Source of the DNA: Sperchopsis tessellata
Lineage: Eukaryota; Arthropoda; Insecta; Coleoptera; Hydrophilidae
Assembly (NCBI GenBank): GCA_033557685.1
Contig: JAWQRN010000080.1
Span: 1 to 40,456, forward strand
Direction: 5' to 3'
Length of the DNA stretch: 40,456 nt
Shown here one piece after another: positions 10,977-21,770 of this stretch. Below the pieces are notes generated by a model that saw nothing but the letters and a program-made list of their open reading frames with translations, was not told the origin of the DNA and made no database searches. The stretch's first letter is position 1. Each line of letters begins with the position of its first letter. The position numbers were made by a program, and so were the translations under genes.

Positions 10977-11500
10977 CAATTGTCTCCCATTATTATTATT
11001 ACGTGTGTACTGCTTTCCCTTGCTGTGTTGAGCACCTGATGTAGTTGAGCATAGAACATATCCTTATCCAAAATATATGAGTTGTCTGTAGGAGCATATA
11101 TTTGGATAAATATGACCCGTTGCTCCAATATTACGTCTGCCGTCAAAATCCTAGAATTGATTCCCTCCCAGCGTATGACTCCATCTGTAAGCTTCTGTAC
11201 AAATATCATCTCTACACCCTTCTTCGCTCTTGCTCCCATGGAAACTCTAGAGTAAATCAGCTTATACTTTCTCTCCACAGTAATTTCCTTGATACCCTTC
11301 TACTTTATTTCGGATAATCCAAATATTTTCAGTATCCACCACGAGTTCCACTTTCTTCCCATTTAGCCCTCTAATATTCCATATTCCTCTTCGTGTCCGT
11401 TGTTCTTGCTTTGGTCATCTGTGTGGATTCCGTCTATTTCCTAGGCTAATTGTGTTTCTCTGATTCGTTTGTACCTTATGCGGGTACTTAGCACAACGAT
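10977..11500 (-). mobile_element. RTE-type endonuclease fragment, 3'-truncated
   Basis: On the minus strand the sequence reads QRTRRGIWNIRGLNG (about 11405-11359), which matches the APE-endonuclease opening 'GTWNIRGLNGKE'. A frameshift follows, then LSEIK-KGIKEI and ERKYKLIYSRVSMG (about 11275-11235). Then come RWEGINSRILTADV and IQIYAPTDNSYI, and finally VIIIMGD at about 10985, the start of GDFN. It stops exactly there, so the RT domain is absent. Non-LTR elements normally lose their 5' ends, so losing the 3' part points to a later deletion or recombination at the junction with the transposase remnant. The upstream limit is uncertain and may reach about 11640. Confidence 0.8.
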
Positions 11501-11639
11501 AAGGGCCCCGTTACATCGGGACAACTGGGACCTGGATATACCCTCCAGCACTGGGTCGCCAGATCTTTTATGTATTCTTCTCTAACTTTGACATTTCCAT
11601 CTTTCCTTCTTGTTATCTTGATACATGTGTCATTTATTC

Positions 11640-12640
11640 TTAATTCTTACCTTTGTTTTAATATATATTTTAATATGTATATGGATCAATATTCATTGTA
11701 ATAGTAAAAATCTACCTGCAGAAAATTTGAAATTTTTATCAAGAATTTATATTTTCGTTTGAAATAGTTCTTTGAAGTGTCAGTTTATAATTAATTTATT
11801 GTGCTAGCTCCATATCAATTCTAAATGTATAACTCTATAATTCATTTATTCTGTATTATTTATTGAGGTAAATTTAATGGAATCATAACACATAACCACA
11901 TCAAATACCAGGACTGTAAGATTTTAGGTGTTGTTTTTACAAAAAAAAATCCGCTCTACTTTTTATTAAATAACGGCTGCAATGTAAACGAATAATGAAT
12001 ATTGATGAAGAGAAGTGTTTTGTTCCGTTCTATATGGAAATTTTAAGCCACATTGTGTAAGCAAAACAAATTAGATGTTTGCTTTAAAATTCTCCACAAA
12101 AGGAAATAACATCTTTCAATTTAATGACATTTGTGTTTGGCATTATATAATCATCATCATTATCGCCTTATGTCAATATATTACTGTATGAAGGTTTCCA
12201 ACGACAGTCTACATTTACCTAGTTCATAACTGATAATTATTTGAAATTCTTATCCCATCTGTCTGAGAGAAGTCTGCATTTAATCTAATATCTGGGGTTT
12301 CATTTTGAAACCTGTTAAAATTGGACTACATGTATTCCGTTTTATTTAATACTATTTCTTGAAGTAGCTATACTAAATCGGCATATCTGTTTGATATTTT
12401 ATAACTGGTGCAAAATTACCTACGTAATGTCACGTATAACCACGCATGTACAACAGCAACGTCCCCTCTCCTCGTTTTATCGTGAATTTAAGTAATATAA
12501 ATAAAAAGTAAGGGTATGTAAATATAAATAAATGTTTGATGTCATTTTTTCGTTCATCAAATTCATGCGGGTTCTACTATGCAGTCCTATTACATTGGCA
12601 TTGGCTTGAGTAATCCCAATTTTAAGTCATCAGAACGATA
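11640..12640. other. Anonymous AT-rich sequence
   Basis: No recognised gene. A short ATC/ATT-rich tract occurs near 12150-12165. Confidence 0.5.
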
Positions 12641-13758
12641 CAGGATATACGTAGTTACAAAAATGTGAATGAAATGTTGATGGAGATGATGCAAGAAATA
12701 AGGAAGAACACTAGAGAATTGAAAAAGGAGATAAAATAAGCTAGAAAGGAAATGCGTAAAAAGAGGAAAAGTGGGAACAGGAATCCCAAACAAAAGAGAG
12801 ACCTGAAAAACTAGAGTATAATTGAAAAGGAAGAAAAAGAAAAGAAGAGGAACCAAATAATAGCAAAAGGTCTAAAAGTGGATGACAAGAACGTGAAGGA
12901 AGTACTTACGAAATGTATTACTTAAGAGCTACAAATTAAACCCAAGATAATTAAGGCGTGCAAGATGAACAAATGAGAGAAATAGAAATGATGCTGGCGA
13001 AAATCGAAACATGGGAAAACAAAGAAGAAATAATAAAAGCCACGAGCCACAAGCTGATAAATACAAACATCTCTAAAGATAACGAACTGACTACGACAGA
13101 AAGGGAAATATTGATAAATTAGAAATATTGCTAAGGAAGAAAGGACTAAAGCAAAAATAGTATGAGTAGGCTACAGAAAACTGACAAAGACTGATGAAAA
13201 ATATACATGGAACCAACAGGAAAGATAACTGGTGGTTAAAGGACAAAAATGGAGGCCATACAACTAAAAATATCAGTGATAGATAATAAGACGACACAAT
13301 ATAAGAACTTGTACATACGCAAGGAACGGAGAGAGGAAATTGAAAAGAAACGGGAAAGATGCAGGATAGGAACAAGGAATATAAGAGGGATAAACGGATA
13401 AGATGAAGAACTAGTGGAAGACATGGAGAATACTCGCTATGACTGAAACAAAAAAGAAAGGACAAGGAAGCGTAAATTTGGAAAAGGGGCATACACTGCT
13501 TTATGGCAGAGTAAAGGACACATACAAAGCCAAGGCAGGGGTAGGAATAGTAGCGGCACAGGAGAAAGTAAAGATGTAAAGAAATTGAAATGCAGAACAG
13601 AAAGGATCATGACGTTGGAAATAGAAAAGAAACACCAAATAAAAGTGACAATAGTGGTAGTTCACGGACCTAGTGAAGATGATAACAAAGATAATAAAGA
13701 CATATTTTGGGAAGATTTGCAACTATTAACGGAGGATAATATAGGATAAATAATAATA

Positions 13759-13944
13759 GTGGGTGATTTTAATAATAGAGTGGGAAATAAAACGGAAGGA
13801 TATGAGGAAATCCTGGGAAGATATGGAGAAGAAGCAATGAACAACAATGGAAAAATTATTCTGGAATTCTGTCTAACGAATAACATGGTGATTATGAATA
13901 CAATGTTTAACCATACAGACATACACAGATTTACGAGAGAATGA
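13759..13944 (+). pseudogene. Endonuclease GDFN segment of the RTE element
   Basis: This is an open stretch within the larger element. It starts at VGDFNNRVG, where the GDFN Asp and Asn are metal/DNA-handling residues of APE-type endonucleases, and runs to HRFTRE before a stop that replaces a coding codon. The downstream SDH motif (14016-14024) lies in the same domain. The stretch is only a fragment of a decayed gene, not a gene in its own right. Confidence 0.85.
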
Positions 13945-15355
13945 GAAGCAGGAAGGAAAACAGACAATATAAAAATGTAACAGATGTAAGGGTCAGAAAA
14001 CGAGCGGAGATTGGAAGTGACCACTACATGTTGACCATAGCCATTACTGAAACCCAGAAAAAAACGCAGTACAAAGGAAATTTACAGGCTAGTTGAGGAA
14101 GTACGCAAACAAGATAACCGGCAAGAAACGGAAATAAAACATATATGAAACCAATTCAAAGGAATCATAAGAACAGCAGCAAAATCAGCGATAGAACAGT
14201 ATGTTACATCGACGATAGAAAACACACTGGTGGAATCAACGAGTGAAAGAAGAAGTGGCAAAAGAGATGAAACTATGGAAATAATATTTGCAGAAGGAAA
14301 CAGAGAAGGCATATGAGAATTATAAAAAATTAATGAAGAAAGCTAAAAAAGAAGTTCAAAGCAATATCATGGAAGGAATTTGGAGAAAAGATGAAGGAAG
14401 AGAGTCGAGGAAATTAAAAATTCTTCTTTAAAGCAATAAAAACTCTAAGAGCGGAAAATAATTACCAACTACAACAAATTAAGAATAAGAAAGAAGAGAT
14501 ACTCTTAGAACAAGAGAAGATATAATGAACAGACGGAAGGAGTACTTCCAAGAATTACTAGGAGTAGATGATACAAGTACGGATGAATAAGAGGGAAAAT
14601 AAGAGGTAGGGGAGACATGCCAAGAAAGTGATCACAATTACGAAACAGTAACAGGAGCGGAACTGAATAAGGCAATAAACAAAATCAAAATAGTAAATGT
14701 GGCTGGACATGATGGTATAACTCCAGAACAGGCAAGTACAAGAAGGACAGAAATTATTGCTAGAAGTATGTAAAAAGGCCTGGGAAGGTAAAATAACACC
14801 TACGGATGGCAGTGATAATACCAATTTTCAAGAAAGGAGATAGTAAACGATGGAAACACTACAGTGGGATATCACTTATCACCGATCCTGGGGAGATAGA
14901 AGGGAGGATTCCGGAGATGAAGGTATGAGAGATGATAGAAAAGAATTTAGATTCGTAAAGTGGATTCAGATTTAGATATGGTACACAAGATCAAATAATA
15001 ACCATACGCCAAATAGCAGAGAAAACTCGCGAGTACAACAGAGAAGGATATATGTGCTTTATGGACCTAGACAAAGCTTTTGATAGTATACCTAGAGTAG
15101 AAGCATGGAATAGTCTACATGAGAAAGGAGTTGGAGAAGAGTAATTTAAGACAAACTAGAAACTACATAAGAACTGCAAATATAAAGTCAGAAGATTTTT
15201 CAATAAATCAAGGAGTTAGGCAAGGAGGAATTTTGAGCCCATTATTGTTCATAACTGTAATGGATGACATTATTAAAGAAACAAAAACATGAACTAAAGG
15301 AATTGGCATCGGGTACTAGAATATGAAGTAAATAGACATAATAGAGTGTACATTT

Positions 15356-15655
15356 GTGGATGATATAGTAATATTTGGGAGATCAGAAAAAGTACTAAAT
15401 GAAAACCTGAAAATATGGGAGGAGGCACTGAATAAACGAAAACTGAAAATAGACAAAGAGACGACAAAAGTGGTAGTGATATCCAATGAGGAGAAAATAA
15501 TTAACAGCCAAGCAAATAGAGAAAACCTAGAACAGGTCAGAGAATTTAAATATCTAGGATCAATAGATAGTCAAGGAAGATACGATAGTAACATTAACAA
15601 CATAGTCAAGACAGCAGGGAGACTTTATTATGTTATACATTTCGAAGGAGACTAA
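15356..15655 (+). pseudogene. RT palm-thumb segment of the RTE element
   Basis: The frame opens inside block C (VDDIVIFGRSE, catalytic Asp pair intact, Ala of FADD replaced by Val). It continues through LKIWEEALNKRKLKIDKE-TKVVVIS, the motif 4 region, and EFKYLGSI, the thumb entry. A frameshift near 15650 transfers the homology to the frame at 15630-15923 (FKTIYTPILTY-REAW to FGHVNRM). In an intact element these would be one polypeptide. Confidence 0.88.
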
Positions 15656-16142
15656 ACTAACAGTGTTCAAAACAATATACACGCCAATACTTACATATGA
15701 AAGAGAAGCTTGGGTGATGAATATAAGACACAAATCGAGAGTGCAGACGGTAGCAATGAAGTACCTAAGGAGAGTAGAAGGAGTTACAAAGACATATATA
15801 TTCCGAAACACAGACATAAGGGAGAGGCTTGAAATTACATCAGCACAGAAGAAAATAGAAGAGACAGATGAGATATGGTTCGGACATGTAAATAGAATGG
15901 GAAACGATAGGCAAGTGATATAAGTGTGGTAGGCGAAAGCTTGGGGAAAGAAATCAAGAAGAAGACCACGGGAGACAAGTAACGACACAATCGCCAAAAC
16001 TCTAAGAAACAAAGGAAATAACTGGAAGCAGGCGACAGAGTATCCAGGAAGGAGTGTATTGAGTTCTACAAGAAATAAAAAATGGGGAAAATCCTCGACA
16101 CCCATCAAGAGTATATGACGAAAAAAATAAGAAAGAAAGAAA

Positions 16143-16519
16143 TATGTAGAGATACCCAGTCACATGCCACTTTAATCGCGACATAATCTTAATAAAATCC
16201 AATCACAAGTCTTGTTTATTTACTTTATATTGAGGATTTCCAAATTTTACATTATTTTTACCTTATGCGTCTATCTCAAGTATATATTAATATTGTGAGA
16301 ATACTCATATATCCCATATAGAAAAGGGGTACTCACGGTATGCGCGAAATGAAGCCTACAGAACAGAAGATACTTCAAGAACTAACTATTTATTAAATTA
16401 CACTACTCAACATTTAACAATTAAAAAATAGCAACAACAACATGATATTGCATTAAAAGCAATATAAAAAGCTTATAATATTATACACCTTATACGAAAA
16501 TCAAATTTAATTCATAAAA
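16143..16519. other. Anonymous AT-rich sequence
   Basis: Nothing recognised between the RTE tail and the 3' region of the next Jockey copy. Confidence 0.5.
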
Positions 16520-17885
16520 AAGTAAATAAAAGTCAGAATTCGCTTAACAACCTTAGAACAAAAGATATAAGTTCCTTAATACTGGTTGCAAAAATATTAA
16601 TACGAGCACATTCGATATAGTTGCTTTACCCGAGGAAGGAAGAACGTCCTGTAAGTTTCTGTTGCCCAACTGGGAAAAAGAAACAAATAAATGCAAGAAA
16701 TTCGGAATCATCAATGAGGTACTTGACAACCTTAAAGAGAAACGTCACTTGAGCAGTACTGCAACGAGCGGAGAGACCACATGAACGATAATTCCAGCAG
16801 AATATTTTGGAGAAACCCCTGCAGGTGGTACAACTCAAATCGTTCAAAGTACAAACTGCTAAAATCGCATCTGATCGGAGAAATATGTATTGTTGAGTAA
16901 GAGGGGACCAAATAAAAGAATAATACTCCAGTTTAGAAGGATCAAAAGTGATAAACACTGCATTTAATGAAAGAGGGTTAACAAATTCACGGTCACTTTT
17001 TATAACAAAACTAAGCAAGCTTGCAAAAGCTGATGATATTTCTATAATATGAGGGAATAACGTCAGTTATGCATCAAAAATCACGCCAAGACCCCTCACA
17101 AATCAACTCCAAGATAGTACTATTAACATTACATATACATTTAATGGCATTACGTTTACGAGTTAACTTTATAGCTTTACATTTCTTGTCAACAAGTAGT
17201 AAGCTGTTGACATCACGCCAGTGTAAAGATAGTCAATTCGTGGCATCATTTATGGAATAAACTAACGGTCTTCCATAAAGGGAACGCATTTATAGAGAAT
17301 GAAATCAGTGATGTCATTTATGGAAATTATGAATAATAATGGCCCTAGTATCGTACCCTGAGGAACGCCGGAAGTAGCTAAGAGTAAGTAAGAACTAAAA
17401 CCCTGGTGCTTAAAGGATAACTGACGATTGGATAAATATGAACTGAAAAAACATAGCAGAGGAAAGGAAAAACCAAATGAATTAAGATTAGGAAGAGGAG
17501 GGTACAATGTTCAATGCAATCAAAAGCCTTGGCCGCCCCACCACTATCAACAAATTATGAGATAAATTGGGTATATCACGATAAATTTGACAAGGTAAAT
17601 CTTTTAAGCATAAAACCGCACTGATAGATAGATAGAGAATTCTGCATCTGTGGATACACTAAAGAATGCATAACAGATTCAAAACCCTTCGCAATGTTGG
17701 AAATAATAGCAATATGTATGTAGTTCTTAATATCATTCACTATATTTTCACTCCCTCCCTTAACTCTTTTGTTAGAAGAGCAATAAAAAAAGTTAAATAT
17801 AAAAGTTGTAGGAATTCATCTATATATTTTTTAAATACTACTAAACAAGGATTGCCTTCATATCACATGTGATATTAACTATAGA
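16520..17885 (-). mobile_element. Jockey-clade RT copy (J2), fingers to C-terminus
   Basis: Minus strand. The order is a frameshifted fingers segment (NDIKNY and IISNIAKGFESV, about 17735-17680), then YQCGFM and YTQFIS (about 17615-17560) and block A AKAFDCIEH (about 17535-17510). Block B follows as SGVPQGTILGPLLFI (about 17380-17330), where the RT core is well preserved. Block C is decayed from YADD to FMED (about 17275). The thumb is CKAIKLTRKRN (about 17160), and SKLEYYSFIWSP (about 16935-16900) and FLFKVVKYLIDDSEF close the protein. Several stops and frameshifts are present. It carries RT and C-terminal domains but no endonuclease part. Function lost. Confidence 0.88.
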
Positions 17886-18064
17886 CGTGATTTTTTTAAA
17901 GAGAACAATCTGTATAGCTTTACATTTTTTTAGATATTTTTTTTATGATTTCAAATATATAATTGTTAATAGATCTAGGTGCAATAGTTTTTGACATATT
18001 GGACCATTAATGCTCTAAATATACATTATTTTAAAGCTTGTTACTGATATAAGTGTAGTAGACT
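17886..18064. other. AT-rich spacer
   Basis: T-rich sequence with no recognised feature between the J2 fragment and the left arm of the inverted repeat pair. Confidence 0.5.
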
Positions 18065-18205
18065 TTGGCTGATGATATATGACAACATGATTTCTTTATT
18101 ATCTTTGCTATTATTTGACATTTTTTAGTATTATTTCATCCAAATATAATAATAAATCTCCCTTTATTTAAAAAACAATAAAATCACTCAGCTCCCAGTA
18201 AAAAC
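18065..18205 (+). repeat. Left arm of a long inverted repeat pair
   Basis: Beginning with TTGGCTGATGATATATGACA, this arm matches the reverse complement of 18703-18922. Shared blocks include GCTGATGAT-TATGACA, ATTATTTCATC, an exact TATTTAAAAAACAA, and an ACTCAGCTCCCAGTAAAAAC block that pairs with the CAATGGGAGCTGGGG region near 18715. It lacks an internal GGTTACGAAGAAGCCGAAA segment and a TA run present in the other arm. It does not match any family I recognise. Confidence 0.8.
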
Positions 18206-18702
18206 ACATTGTTGAATACAAATTTGAAAGATACGAACAGAAAAAGACGTAGTACTAGAGCAGACGAGAATGAAGCTCTTGATATTTTGATTAATTTTGA
18301 CGGTAACTATGATATAATTTACTAATATAAAGAATAAAACTAAAATTAATTTTAAAGTCCTACACCCATAGTTAAAACATTTATTTTAAAACAAAGCCTT
18401 TCTGAGTAAAATCTATATTCTGATAGCCTTATACGGATAGCCGGTTTGAGATGTTTTACCAAATAATTTGTTTTCAAAAAGGCTGAAACTAGTTTACGTT
18501 CTGCATCACGTGAAACTCAAAAAAGTTATTCAAGAATACAAATAACGTTAAATAACATTAAAACGGGAAACATAACTAGAAATGATTATTTCAGAGGTAG
18601 GTCAGCTTTTAGATCAACAATTTTTTGCTAGGAGCTTCATCACATAATTTGGCGACAGAGCGGAGCGCCCCCACATTATATTTGGAGGTTCTGGAGCATT
18701 TA
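18206..18702. other. Spacer between the inverted repeat arms
   Basis: About 500 bp, with no ORF of note. A GC-richer segment at 18644-18672 (TTTGGCGACAGAGCGGAGCG) recalls LTR-retrotransposon primer-binding sites but lacks LTR support. Confidence 0.5.
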
Positions 18703-18922
18703 AATGGTATTTTCATTGGGAGCTGGGGAATTTGGGTATACTGCTATATATATATATATCTGTCCATGCAGATTTTTTACTCTTGTTGTTTTTTAAATAG
18801 TTCAAAATATTTCAAGCTTTTCGGCTTCTTCGTAACCCATTTTGATGAAATAATGCTAACAATTGTTAAATAACGACAATGATAACAAGGAAACTACATT
18901 GTCATAGATCATCAGCTAAAGC
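18703..18922 (-). repeat. Right arm of the long inverted repeat pair
   Basis: Reading the minus strand from 18922, the arm starts TTTAGCTGATGATCTATGAC. It contains a possible stem-loop of GACAATG with CATTGTC, then GGGTTACGAAGAAGCCGAAA, TATTTAAAAAACAA and a (TA)n run (18745-18759). It is longer than the left arm. The Jockey RT copy J3 lies just outside it. Confidence 0.8.
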
Positions 18923-18959
18923 ACTTTGAAGGTACAATGTATTAAAAACTATTACTGCG

Positions 18960-19260
18960 AGACAAAAACGCTAGAACTTTTGTATTTAACAATTCTTATA
19001 ACTCTAATAATAAGGGAGTTAAGTGGGAGGTCAAAATATAGTAAATCACCCTGTAGATCTCCCGTCTTATGAAAAGAAGCAACCCAGGAATTCTTTCAGG
19101 TCTCATGGGAGGCACCACGTTGTGAACAAAGGCTAAAAATAATAGTTAATGGGTATGAAAATATGTCAACAAAAAAATCCAGGATGTCAGGATCTGATGA
19201 AACCTTGGGTTTAATAAGTTTATATTAGAAGGTACATGTGCAGTAATTATAAGGTGAAGA
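18960..19260 (-). mobile_element. Second Jockey-clade RT fragment (J3, fingers)
   Basis: Minus strand: KPKVSSDPDILDFFVDIFSY (about 19215-19155), then PLTIIFSLCSQRGASHET, then KNSWVASFHKTGDLQ (about 19095-19045). This matches 'SSGPDGIP..PLTxIFNxSLxxGxFPxxWKxSxVxPIFKSGD', the fingers of Jockey-type RTs. The J2 copy at 17700-17880 covers the same RT part, so this is a separate insertion and not the missing half of J2. At least one internal stop. The upstream limit is uncertain and could extend to about 19400. Confidence 0.8.
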
Positions 19261-21240
19261 CAAATTGAGGATCATGGAAAATGACAAGGATGGACGAAAA
19301 CCACTAGATAATAAGAATTCTAAAGCGTTGATAATATCAAGAGATATTAACTATAGACTTTGTTGCAAATGGTCTATAAAAAATGGATAATCTATCCCTG
19401 TTGTTAACTGAGCTTATGATTAAAAATTAAAAAAAAAAAACAGTTGAAGACAATTGATATACAGCTTCTAGATTTTACATTACCACCCCTGATTAACACC
19501 TACAATTTTTTTACACACTGAAGGCTTTATCTAATTATATCAGACAAACTGGATGTTTCTTTAATATCCGATATAAGGAATATTTTTGATGCACAAAGCA
19601 CAGATCAGATGAATTTAGCTTTGCCAGTCATGTAGTATCCTGTAATTTAAAACTAAACTATTGCTTAAAGCCTGGAATTATTGTCGATATACCCCTTACC
19701 GTAACGTGAATCAATCGTGTATCACCAATAGGCCAGTACCACGCCCCAAAGTTGATATATATGCTGACAGAGGTTCCTCTGTGTTATTACCTCTACAATA
19801 AATCAAATTGCAACGAATGTAGTTTTTATTACTTGAAGAGGCAAAGTAACATTACACAATGTTAAATTATTCAATTGATTTTTACAAACATTTGATATCA
19901 TCATATCAAGTTTTTTATATAACTATCTATGTTTTTATTATGTTATTCGATATATCATGATTTTTTAGAAATGCCAAGTTTTTAACATATAAAACGGTAA
20001 AGGTCCACAATAGGAAAAAGTGTCTGCCTATAAATTATTTAATAATAATTGCACTGTACCGGTTTCTAGGCATTTCACCTCATCTTTTGGATGGATTATA
20101 AGATAATATGTAAAATAAAACAAGATGAACAGGAACAAAGAAAATAATCATATATATATATATATATATAACAACAGAAGATAAAAATAGAAATATGAAA
20201 AGCAAGCCATCCAGAATTAATATAGACCCAAGACAATTTGTGACCTCGAAAAGATGATCCAAACTAATCCACTATAAAACTTATGAAACCAAAGAAGAAC
20301 ACAATCCAACATAACCTATAAACAAAAAATGACATATTGAAATACGTATAGTATAGAGTAGACAGTCCCCATAAAGTAGAAAATTCGAAAACCTGAGGAC
20401 ACACCGAATAAATTAATAAGGAATTGAGGAATTCTGCATCTGCACTATATTTAACAACTACATAATGTATGTTTAAACTATCTAGATAAGAAATAATTTC
20501 CTTAAAAAGTTCCAGATTTTCCAAAGCATTCAGACGACAACCGGTTGAATAGAAATGAATGATTATTAATACGAAGATGCTTGTCAAAAACTAAGCGATT
20601 GTTAAGAGTTTTTAGGAGTCTGAGCAATGTAAGCAACAGGTAAATGTTTACATTGCAATGTTTATACACCAGATCTACTTAAAACGGGAAAGGAATCCTT
20701 ATTGAAAACGAACAACCATTAAAATTCAAAGAAGTCTCAAATTTTATCATCAGACAATAATATTTCTAATCATCAATTATTTCGAAAACAAACATGGTTG
20801 AAAGAAATATTCTAAAAAATACATTTGGGGGACTGTTTAGTAGATATAAAGGTAGCCTGTATCAGTTCAGAAGATTGTTTCTTCTTTTACATCGTTTTAT
20901 TTATAAAATCAGTCTCCAAATAATTAATGTTTTTAATTCTAAAATAAAGTTTTCACATGACATAGGCGCTAATTGTAGCTAATTAAGAAAGCCTTTATAT
21001 GCTGAGGACAGTGCATAGTTTCTGAAAAGTTTAGAAATGCGTCCTATAAATCTTGAAATTAAATAATGAAATTATGTTTATTATATATTCTGCCAATAGA
21101 GAGATGCAAGGAAATTAAGTACACAATCGTATTATTTCTCTATATCAAAAGAAATATTTATGTGAAGAATAAGATGTTATATAAATATGTCTGAAAGGAA
21201 ATCGATGTCACTCGTTCGACAACATATGATTTCATCACGA
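19261..21240. other. Mostly anonymous AT-rich sequence with a (TA)10 run
   Basis: A (TA)10 microsatellite lies at 20151-20170. A 107-codon minus-strand ORF at 20264-20587 is Phe- and Tyr-rich and hydrophobic, but has no family match I can make. Its composition is what AT-rich DNA yields by chance. The portion next to J3 may be decayed Jockey endonuclease. Confidence 0.5.
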
Positions 21241-21539
21241 GTAGAGTAGTAAAATTTTAAAAAGTATATTTCTAGCTAAAGAATCATCAAGATCAGAGAA
21301 ATCAAAGAAATTTCTTCATAAATTGACAACTTCCAAATACACAAAAAAGAACAGTTAACAGGCAAGATTAGAGGAGCAATAAGTAGCGCTAAATTGTTTA
21401 GTGTATTCACAAGAAGAAATCCAAATGTGAAAAAAATGCTTTAGAATACTCTAAAACCTCTATCAAAAAGATAGTCAACAAAAGAAACCACCGTTCTCAT
21501 CTTCAAAGTAGATTTGTGTATTTATGGCCTAGAACTCTA

Positions 21540-21770
21540 TCGAAGAACCTGGCAAGAAAGCTAGAAATTCATAACTCGACAATGGATTAAAACTCAATCC
21601 AGGAATATGTGGATAATTGTGAAAGTGATTCTCCATACTAGCAATATAATTAATTCTTCTGATTACTACCAACCAATCACTCTTATTTATCTGCTTTGAA
21701 AAAACAAATGACCCGCCTTAATCTTAGTATTTAAACAGTGAGATTTGTCGCAATTAAAGATCGTAGGTGG
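21540..21770 (+). mobile_element. Possible highly decayed RT fragment
   Basis: Plus-strand translation gives a Trp followed by VKVIL, then about 12 residues later DYYQPITLIYLL. This mimics the RT fingers pattern 'W..AKVILL.K.G....NYRPISLLS'. No palm motif follows. The similarity is short, so the call is weak. Confidence 0.3.

Larger units (their letters stand above)
12650..16142 (+). mobile_element. Nearly full-length but decayed RTE-type retrotransposon (ORF1-like, endonuclease, RT, tail)
   Basis: This is the most complete element here. Its plus strand is purine-rich. An ORF1-like part (12661-13260) starts with a coiled-coil-like stretch (EMMQEIRKNTRELKKEIK) and continues to YTWNQQE. The APE endonuclease follows: GTRNIRG (13369-13389, Trp of GTWN changed to Arg), VGDFNNRVG (13759-13785) and SDH (14016-14024). 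The RT has SGFR-YGTQDQIITIRQIAEK, block A CFMDLDKAFDSIPR (about 15053-15093), block B QGVRQGGILSPLL (15210-15250) and block C FVDD (15353-15364). The thumb (EFKYLGSI) and the C-terminal part, including LRRVEGVTK and WFGHVNRM after a frameshift, run to 15923. It ends in an A-rich AAAG-type tail (16121-16142), typical of RTE 3' ends. Numerous stops make it inactive. No target-site duplication was found. Confidence 0.9.

Noticed and set aside
12590..14312. Series of long minus-strand ORFs rich in Phe, Leu and Ser
   Set aside because: They are antisense shadows of the purine-rich RTE element on the plus strand, whose motifs are clear.
15560..16202. 182-codon minus-strand ORF resembling a membrane protein
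   Set aside because: Antisense to the RT and C-terminal part of the RTE element; hydrophobicity comes from reading A-rich codons in reverse.
18061..18080. CTGATGA at 18070 and its partner near 18913 as hammerhead cores
   Set aside because: No stem II followed by GAAA could be found next to either, unlike the case at 31700.
17871..19356. Exact 16-bp match between 17871-17886 and 19341-19356 (GATATTAACTATAGAC)
   Set aside because: The flanking sequences do not align and the two sites are at different places relative to the Jockey RT copies; a match of this size is likely by chance in AT-rich DNA.
20264..20587. 107-codon minus-strand hydrophobic ORF
   Set aside because: No recognisable domain, no promoter or splice context, and a composition expected from AT-rich DNA.
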